Shown piece by piece: positions 1-5,314 of a DNA stretch of 6,874 bases. Origin of the DNA: Gammaproteobacteria bacterium (GTDB lineage: Bacteria; Pseudomonadota; Gammaproteobacteria; UBA9214); contig JAHKKL010000091.1 in assembly GCA_020027635.1 (NCBI GenBank), forward strand, positions 1-6,874, read 5' to 3'. Positions within the stretch are counted from its first letter, which is position 1; each line of letters starts with the position of its first letter. A model generated the notes under the pieces. The model was given only the letters and a program-made list of their open reading frames with translations, did no database searches and was not told the origin of the DNA. A program made the position numbers and the translations under genes.

Positions 1-342
1 ATCCTGCAGCGCCTGCATGATCGCCGCCGAGGTGGCCGCGTAGCGCTCCGGGTGCGCCGGGCACTGGATCAGTTCCGGGCACAGCCGGCGCGCCTTTTTC
101 AGACGCATGCCGGTTTTGATACCATAGGCGCGCGCCTCGTAGGAGCAGGTGATGATGCAGGTACCCTGACGGCCGTTGGTGATCGCCACGGGATGGCCGC
201 GCCATTCGGGACGGTCCCGCTGTTCGATGGCGGCGAAGAAGGCGTCCATGTCCACCAGCACGATGGCCCGCGGCCAGATCACCGGGCAGCAGCGGGTAAG
301 ATCCGGGCATTCCACGCTGGATAAGCGGCTGGAAGAGGGCAT
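1..342 (-). CDS. dinB: Y-family DNA polymerase (DinB/Pol IV-like), N-terminal part, cut by left edge
   Basis: This is an error-prone translesion polymerase of the DinB/UmuC (IMS) family, active in the cytoplasm on damaged template DNA. The 114 visible codons carry the family's opening signature: VDMDAFFAAIEQRD at residues 30-43, with D31 the expected metal-binding aspartate and F36 at the steric-gate position. GTCIITCSYEARAYGIKTGM follows (about 58-77), then an LCPEL motif. The catalytic D-E pair, thumb and little-finger domains lie beyond the window. The start is uncertain. The ATG at 342 gives about 25 residues before the conserved core, rich in Ser and Cys and unlike typical homologues, which begin a few residues before the core. 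A GTG at 282 (VIWPRAIVLVDMD) would give a more usual N-terminus, but neither start has a convincing ribosome site. A LexA box and a -10 hexamer lie 60-80 bp upstream, which suggests SOS control. The family is clear. DinB proper versus a related Y-family subgroup is less certain. Confidence 0.88.
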   Translation of the reverse strand, partial: MPSSSRLSSVECPDLTRCCPVIWPRAIVLVDMDAFFAAIEQRDRPEWRGHPVAITNGRQGTCIITCSYEARAYGIKTGMRLKKARRLCPELIQCPAHPERYAATSAAIMQALQD

Positions 343-402
343 GAGAAGGTTTCCGCGGTCAGGGATTATCAAGGGCGTGCACGCGGCGCGGGGCGGCTCC
401 GC

Positions 403-422
403 TGCTGTAATTATATGCAGTA
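403..422 (-). promoter_or_regulatory. LexA (SOS) box for the polymerase gene
   Basis: Read on the minus strand this 20-mer is TACTGCATATAATTACAGCA. It has the CTG-N10-CAG core of the gammaproteobacterial LexA operator with an AT-rich centre. It matches 16 of 20 positions of the E. coli consensus (TACTG, alternating TA, ACAG). It sits about 60 bp upstream of the ATG at 342 and overlaps the TATAAT hexamer, a position where bound LexA would block RNA polymerase. Y-family polymerase genes are classic LexA targets, so sequence and context agree. Binding itself is inferred. Confidence 0.75.
410..415 (-). promoter_or_regulatory. -10 hexamer (TATAAT) of the polymerase promoter
   Basis: The minus strand reads a perfect TATAAT inside the LexA box. 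Transcription from it would start near 403, giving a leader of about 60 nt to the ATG at 342. No good -35 hexamer lies 16-18 bp upstream (GCAGCA or neighbours), so the promoter may be weak or have another element. Confidence 0.5.
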
Positions 423-433
423 TTTTTGCATAT
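413..433. repeat. AT-rich inverted repeat, 7-bp arms
   Basis: ATATGCA at 413-419 is repeated in inverse as TGCATAT at 427-433, around the 7-nt spacer GTATTTT. The left arm overlaps the LexA box, and the right arm runs into the 8-bp palindrome GCATATGC (428-435). The 14-bp centre-to-centre spacing of the arms is more than one helical turn. It could be an operator for a second regulator, a hairpin, or a by-product of the AT-rich operator. The symmetry is seen directly; a function is not shown. Confidence 0.4.
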
Positions 434-627
434 GCTGCACCCGGCCATATTCCGGCAGGCGGTAAGGTGGAAAAATCCCGATCGGTTGATTAATGTCATA
501 CCCGCGGCAGTGCTGATACGGTAACTATTCCACCCTGTTGACGGACAGCGGATGCCGGGCTCCCGCCATGCGCCTTTGTCCCGACCGGTGCATGGGGTAT
601 CAGGCGGTTTTTCAATGGCTTGGCAGA

Positions 628-643
628 GCCGCAGGACTGCGGC
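628..643. repeat. Perfect palindrome just upstream of the cytochrome start
   Basis: GCCGCAG at 628-634 and CTGCGGC at 637-643 are exact inverted copies separated by GA. As RNA this would fold into a GC-rich stem of six pairs with a 4-nt loop. The stem would end at the edge of the purine-rich stretch (644-650) that may serve as the ribosome site. It could be a dimeric-repressor operator or a translational hairpin. No U-run follows, so it is not an intrinsic terminator. Confidence 0.45.
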
Positions 644-650
644 AGAAGAG
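644..650 (+). promoter_or_regulatory. Possible ribosome binding site for the cytochrome gene
   Basis: AGAAGAG lies 7 nt before the ATG at 658 and is the reason for choosing that start. The competing ATG at 679 has AAGG (667-670) 8 nt before it. Both matches are weak. The choice changes the protein by only seven residues, all ahead of the first membrane helix. Confidence 0.35.
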
Positions 651-657
651 TCCTGAA

Positions 658-3450
658 ATGCTTATCAAGGCGGATTCCATGGTTTCAGCGGATGCAGAAG
701 CAAAAACCGGCAGACCGGTGATAGACGCTCGTCTGGGACGGTTGCTCGGCGTCGTTTTCCTGCTGTTCTCGCTGTTGGTGGTGAATTCGGTGTACCTGAG
801 CGCCATCACCATCCTCGAGCAGACCGGCAACGAAATCTATCAGGACTATTTCTACCTGCTGATGTTCCTCGTTCATCTGGTGCTGGGCCTGCTGCTGACG
901 GTACCGGTAATCATCTTTGCGATCGGCCACATGCGTCGAGCCTGGTCGCGTCCCAACCGTTACGCCATCCGCGCCGGTATTGCGTTGTTCACCGGGCTCA
1001 TGCTGGTATTGCTGACGGGCCTGCTGCTGACGCGTTTCAGTTTTCTGGAGGTCAATGATCCCCTTATCCGGCGCATCAGCTACTGGATTCATGTCGTCAG
1101 CCCTTTCGCCATTGCCTGGCTGTTCGTCCTGCACCGACTCGCCGGTCCGCCCATACGCTGGAGGGGTGCTGTCCGCTGGTCATTCGCCGCGGCGGGTTTT
1201 GCCGCCGCCATGATCCTGGTGCACGTGGGAACCAGGGTATGGGGGGGAACGGATAGCATGGCGAAATTTCCTCCGTCCCTGGCAGTCATCGTGGGCAGCG
1301 AGACGATTCCGCCCAGTCACATGATGACGGACGAGGAATGCAAGGAGTGCCACGGCGATATCGCCGCCAGCCACGAACACAGCGTGCACCGCTTCAGTTC
1401 CTTCAACAATCCGGCCTACAACTTCAGCGTCAAGGAAACCCGCGAGGTGGTGCACAAGCGCGATGGCAGCGTGCAGGCGTCGCGATTCTGCGCGGGCTGT
1501 CATGACCCGGTGCCCCTGTTCAGCGGGCGCTTCGATGATCCCTCCTACGACATGGACAATGATCCGACGGCAAAGGCCGGCATCACCTGCGTGAGCTGCC
1601 ATGCCATCACCAAGCTGAACAGCGTGCGCGGCAACGGCGACTACACCATTGTCGACCCGCCGTCCTATCCGTTCGCCTACAGCCAATCCACCCTGTTCAA
1701 GGGCATCAACCATCAACTGATCAGGGCCAAGCCGGAATTTCACAAGAAGACCCTTCTACAGCCGTTTCATCGCAGCGCCGAATTCTGTTCTCTGTGCCAT
1801 AAGGTGCATATCCCGCAGGAGGTGAATGGCTACCGCTGGCTGCGCGGACAGGACCATTACGACAGCTTTCTCTTGAGCGGCGTCTCGGGTCACCGCATCG
1901 ACAGCTTCTATTATCCCGAACATGCAGTCGCCCGCTGCAGCAATTGTCATATGGCGCTGAAACCCTCCGACGACCCCGCTGCCCGCGATTTCGACGACAG
2001 CGGTATCCGCAGCGTTCATCTGCACCAGTTTCCCGGCGCCAATACCGGCATCGCGCACCTGCTCAATCTGCCGGACCAGGTCATGGAGGCAGAGCAGAAG
2101 CGGCTGCAGGATGTCACCCGCATCGATATCTTCGGCATCAAGGAAGACGGAACAATCGAAGGACGCCTGCACGCGCCCCTGCGACCGGAGCTGCCACAAC
2201 TGGTGCCCGGGAAGCGTTATCTGGTCGAAATCGTGCTGCGTACCACCGGCGTCGGGCACCTGCTCACCCAGGGCACGGCGGATTCCAATGAACTGTGGGT
2301 GGACGTGACCGCGACGGCCGACGGCCGCATCATCGGGCGCAGCGGCAGCCGGAATGAAACCGGCGAGGTCGATCCCTGGTCTTATTTCGTCAATGCCTAC
2401 GTACTCGACAAAAACGGTAACCGTATCGACCGGCGCAACGCCCAGGACATCTTCGTTCCGCTTTATAACCACCAGATTCCACCCGGTGCAGCGGCGGTCG
2501 TGCACTACCTCCTGCAGGTGCCCGAGAATGTTCGTGGACCGGTGCGGATCGAAGCCAGTCTCAACTACCGCAAGTTCGATACCACCTACCTGCGTCATGT
2601 GCAGGGTGATGCCTTTACCCCCAATGACCTGCCCGTAACCACCATGACCAAGGACGCCATCATACTGCCCGTGGTGGGTCAGACGGACGGCACAGCCGGG
2701 CAAACCCCCGCGATCGAGGCCGCCAAGCGCTGGAATGACTACGGTATCGCTCTGTTGCTGGAAGGCGGGGGTGACGCCAAGGGGGAACTACGCCAGGCCG
2801 AACAGGCCTTCGATCAGGTTGAATCACTGCAGGATGCCAATGGCCCGCTCAACCTGGCACGTGTCTATTTCAGCGAAGGCCGGCTGGAGGAAGCCGCCCG
2901 CGCCCTGCGTCGCGCCAGCAACGGGGAACCGCCGGCGCCATCCTGGACCATCGCCTGGTTCAGTGCCCTCATCGACCGGGAAAACGGCCATCTCGATGAG
3001 GCCATCGAGTCATTCCGGTATCTTATCGATACCCGCTTCCAGTTGGCCCGCCAGCGGGGGTTTGATTTTTCCTACGATATCCGGGTTCTGAACATGCTGG
3101 GACGCACGCTGTTCGAGCGCGCACGGCAGGAAAGGGGCGAATCGAAGCAGGCGACACGCCATGACCTGCTAGAAGAATCCCGCGACTGGTTCCTGAAAAC
3201 ACTGGCAATCGATCCAGAGGATCTCACCGCTCATTACAATTTGGCGGTGGTCTATACCGAACTCGGTGAAACCGAACTGGCGGAACAGCACCGCGCCCTG
3301 CACGAGAAATACCGGCCTGATGATCATGCCATCGAGCAGGCCGTCGCCAGACACCGCAGCACCAACCCGGCCGCCGACCATGCCGCCGCCGCAATTGCCA
3401 TTTATAACCTGAACCGCCAGCAGGTCGACACCGGCCATACCCCGCGATAA
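658..3450 (+). CDS. Membrane-anchored pentaheme c-type cytochrome with C-terminal TPR repeats
   Basis: Electron-transfer protein of 930 residues. Five hydrophobic helices lie at about 29-50, 64-91, 104-126, 140-163 and 172-193. Arg-rich loops after helices 2 and 4 put the C-terminal part in the periplasm. Five CXXCH heme c sites follow at 228 (CKECH), 278 (CAGCH), 311 (CVSCH), 377 (CSLCH) and 427 (CSNCH). Many other histidines between them (for example 239, 241, 244, 362, 371, 454, 456) could be distal ligands. The heme part resembles cytochrome c554-type multiheme proteins. Residues about 485-660 look beta-rich and contain GVGHLLTQGTADSNELW, a pattern I recall from other multiheme cytochromes. 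TPR-like helices fill about 685-890, the clearest ending at NLAVVYTELGETELAEQH. Helix 2 has H73 and H91, and helix 4 has H146 and H159, so two b hemes are possible. No catalytic partner is identifiable. It is the first gene of an apparent three-gene operon. Confidence in the cytochrome call is high; the role is unknown. Confidence 0.9.
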   Translation: MLIKADSMVSADAEAKTGRPVIDARLGRLLGVVFLLFSLLVVNSVYLSAITILEQTGNEIYQDYFYLLMFLVHLVLGLLLTVPVIIFAIGHMRRAWSRPNRYAIRAGIALFTGLMLVLLTGLLLTRFSFLEVNDPLIRRISYWIHVVSPFAIAWLFVLHRLAGPPIRWRGAVRWSFAAAGFAAAMILVHVGTRVWGGTDSMAKFPPSLAVIVGSETIPPSHMMTDEECKECHGDIAASHEHSVHRFSSFNNPAYNFSVKETREVVHKRDGSVQASRFCAGCHDPVPLFSGRFDDPSYDMDNDPTAKAGITCVSCHAITKLNSVRGNGDYTIVDPPSYPFAYSQSTLFKGINHQLIRAKPEFHKKTLLQPFHRSAEFCSLCHKVHIPQEVNGYRWLRGQDHYDSFLLSGVSGHRIDSFYYPEHAVARCSNCHMALKPSDDPAARDFDDSGIRSVHLHQFPGANTGIAHLLNLPDQVMEAEQKRLQDVTRIDIFGIKEDGTIEGRLHAPLRPELPQLVPGKRYLVEIVLRTTGVGHLLTQGTADSNELWVDVTATADGRIIGRSGSRNETGEVDPWSYFVNAYVLDKNGNRIDRRNAQDIFVPLYNHQIPPGAAAVVHYLLQVPENVRGPVRIEASLNYRKFDTTYLRHVQGDAFTPNDLPVTTMTKDAIILPVVGQTDGTAGQTPAIEAAKRWNDYGIALLLEGGGDAKGELRQAEQAFDQVESLQDANGPLNLARVYFSEGRLEEAARALRRASNGEPPAPSWTIAWFSALIDRENGHLDEAIESFRYLIDTRFQLARQRGFDFSYDIRVLNMLGRTLFERARQERGESKQATRHDLLEESRDWFLKTLAIDPEDLTAHYNLAVVYTELGETELAEQHRALHEKYRPDDHAIEQAVARHRSTNPAADHAAAAIAIYNLNRQQVDTGHTPR

Positions 3451-3481
3451 ACGGCTACGGTCCGCAAATATTACCAACGCC

Positions 3482-5314
3482 ATGGATAAAGACAAACAAA
3501 CGATGAATCTGGAGCAGCGCGAAGCGCTCATTCGTACGGCCTTTTACCGTTCCCTTGCCATCATCGTGGCGCTTATTTTGGCGGGCACGGGCATCTGGTA
3601 CTACACGCGGGAGAACGCGAAACCGCAAGCGGTCGAGGAGGCTCTCGTCTCCGGACCGGTCATCGACGAAGGCACGCCGCCGCAGGCACCGCCACCCGTG
3701 ACGTTCACCGATATCACTCGTGAAGCAGGCATCAACTTCGTGCACGTCAACGGCAGTACCGGTGAGAAGCTAATGCCGGAGACGATCGGGAGCGGAGCGG
3801 CTTTCCTCGATTACGACAATGACGGCGACCAGGATCTGTTGCTGGTCAACTCCATGTGGTGGCCGGGCAAGGAGCGGGAACCGGCGCCCACCCTGGCGTT
3901 TTACCGCAACGACGGGCATGGCCGGTTTACCGATGTGACCGCGGAAGCCGGCCTCATGATCACCTGCTTCGGTATGGGCGCGGCCGTCGGCGATTATGAC
4001 AACGATGGCTGGACGGATTTGTACATCACGACCCTGGGCAAGAACCTGCTGCTCAGAAACGACCATGGACGGTTTGTCGATGTCACCGCGCAGGCCGATG
4101 TCGCCGGCTTGGACACCGACTGGAGCACGGCCGCCGCCTTCATCGACTACGACAACGACGGCGATCTGGACCTGTTTGTCGGCAACTACGTGCTCTGGTC
4201 GCGCAAGATAGATCTCGAAATCGGCTTTCAGCTGACCGGCCTGGGACGCGCCTTCGGCGCCCCCAATCATTTCACCGGCGCCAATAACCGCCTGTACCGC
4301 AATGAGGGCAATGGCCGCTTCAGCGACGTGTCGCTGGCGGCCGGAATCACCGTCACCGACCCGGTGAGTGGCATGCCGGAGGGCAAGACCCTGGGTGTCG
4401 CCCCGGTCGATTATGACCAGGACGGCTGGATCGACCTGTTTATCTCCAATGACACCGTCAGGAATTTCCTCTACCACAACCTCGGCAACGGCCGTTTCGA
4501 GGAAATCGGCGCCCTGGAAGGCATCGCCTACGATCGTAACGGCAAAGCCACCGGCGCCATGGGCATCGATGCGGCCTACTTCCGCAACGACAAGGATCTG
4601 GGCATCGGCATCGGCAATTTCGCCAACGAGATGAGTTCCCTGTTTGTCACCGAGGACGGTCATGCGCCGTTTGCCGATGAGGCCATCCTCGAGGGTTTTG
4701 GCCCGGCCTCGCGCCTGGCGCTGACCTTTGGCCTGTTCTTTTTCGATTACGATCTCGACGGCCGCCTCGATATCTTCCAGGCCAACGGTCACCTGGAGAG
4801 CGAGATCAACGTCGTGCAGCCCAGCCAGACCTATGCCCAGCCGGCGCAGCTGTTCTGGAACTGCGGCGATGCCTGTCGCGTACGGTTCGTCCTGGCGCAG
4901 GACACCGGCGACTTGTCCATGCCTCTGGTGGGACGGGGAGCGGCCTACGCCGACATCGACGGCGATGGCGACCTGGACGTCGTCGTGACGCAGAACGGCC
5001 GGCGCGCGGTGCTGTTTCGCAATGACCAGCACCTCGGCCATCATTGGCTGCGGGTCAAGCTGGAAGGGCGCACGGTGAACCGCAATGCCATCGGCGCCGT
5101 GCTGACGCTGACCGCGGACGGGGTGACCCAGCGGCGCATTGTCATGCCGACGCACAGTTACCTGTCCCAGGCCGAACTCCCGGTGACCTTCGGGCTGGGC
5201 GTTGCGCAACAGGTGGACACCCTGACCGTGGGCTGGCCGAATGGCCGGATACAGAACGTGCCGGTCGCGCAGATCGATACCACGCTGACGATCACCCAGC
5301 CGGCCGGCGAGTGA
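3482..5314 (+). CDS. Membrane-anchored FG-GAP/ASPIC-UnbV (CRTAC1-type) beta-propeller protein
   Basis: A 610-residue protein with one N-terminal transmembrane helix (about 22-40), a short linker rich in Pro and Glu, and a large exported domain. Six DxDxDGxxD calcium-binding loops of FG-GAP/VCBS type begin at residues 110, 171, 222, 310, 422 and 491. Most are followed about 20-30 residues later by a YRN/LFRN-type turn with GNGRF or similar. A degenerate seventh unit at about 363-373 lacks the DG core, so a seven-bladed propeller fits. Residues about 533-600 (NRNAIGAVLTL to VGWPNGRIQNV) match the ASPIC/UnbV domain that closes CRTAC1-family proteins. These proteins are usually surface or periplasmic binding modules with no shown catalysis. 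The gene starts 31 bp after the cytochrome stop with no terminator between, so it is probably cotranscribed. No strong ribosome site precedes the ATG at 3482; an ATG at 3503 is possible. Cysteines occur at 162, 461 and 465, the last two as a CGDAC loop that could form a disulfide. Confidence 0.92.
   Translation: MDKDKQTMNLEQREALIRTAFYRSLAIIVALILAGTGIWYYTRENAKPQAVEEALVSGPVIDEGTPPQAPPPVTFTDITREAGINFVHVNGSTGEKLMPETIGSGAAFLDYDNDGDQDLLLVNSMWWPGKEREPAPTLAFYRNDGHGRFTDVTAEAGLMITCFGMGAAVGDYDNDGWTDLYITTLGKNLLLRNDHGRFVDVTAQADVAGLDTDWSTAAAFIDYDNDGDLDLFVGNYVLWSRKIDLEIGFQLTGLGRAFGAPNHFTGANNRLYRNEGNGRFSDVSLAAGITVTDPVSGMPEGKTLGVAPVDYDQDGWIDLFISNDTVRNFLYHNLGNGRFEEIGALEGIAYDRNGKATGAMGIDAAYFRNDKDLGIGIGNFANEMSSLFVTEDGHAPFADEAILEGFGPASRLALTFGLFFFDYDLDGRLDIFQANGHLESEINVVQPSQTYAQPAQLFWNCGDACRVRFVLAQDTGDLSMPLVGRGAAYADIDGDGDLDVVVTQNGRRAVLFRNDQHLGHHWLRVKLEGRTVNRNAIGAVLTLTADGVTQRRIVMPTHSYLSQAELPVTFGLGVAQQVDTLTVGWPNGRIQNVPVAQIDTTLTITQPAGE

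Larger units (their letters stand above)
343..657. other. Divergent intergenic region with regulatory elements
   Basis: This stretch separates the leftward polymerase gene from the rightward cytochrome operon. It is locally AT-rich at about 405-435, unlike the surrounding DNA, and holds the LexA box, the -10 hexamer and the dyad listed separately. The right part (about 440-620) shows no convincing rightward promoter. A TTGACG at 538-543 has no matching -10 at 16-18 bp. The cytochrome reading frame stays open back to 538 (TTG), with further ATGs at 568 and 592. The translated extension looks non-coding (scattered Cys and Arg, no signal or domain), so I treat it as leader DNA. Confidence 0.6.

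Noticed and set aside
52..493. Two rightward open frames across the polymerase start and intergenic region
   Set aside because: The minus strand here encodes clear Y-family polymerase motifs. The rightward translations show no domain, and the part over the intergenic region has no ribosome site or relatives I recognise.
538..657. Upstream extension of the cytochrome frame to a TTG start
   Set aside because: No ribosome site precedes the TTG at 538. The 40 added residues have an unstructured Cys/Arg composition and do not form a signal peptide or helix. A start at 658 or 679 leads directly into the membrane helices.
1241..1247. Run of seven G, a possible slippage or phase-variation site between the membrane and heme parts
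   Set aside because: The frame continues intact through it (Val-Trp-Gly-Gly-Thr), and a single run of seven G in GC-rich DNA is not strong evidence of phase variation.
1756..2703. Open frame of 315 codons on the minus strand inside the cytochrome gene
   Set aside because: It overlaps the heme-binding and beta-rich coding sequence completely, and its translation shows no family motif. Shadow frame.
3451..3481. Possible terminator or promoter between the cytochrome and propeller genes
   Set aside because: The 31-bp gap has no inverted repeat, no T-run and no recognisable -35/-10 pair, so cotranscription is the simpler reading.
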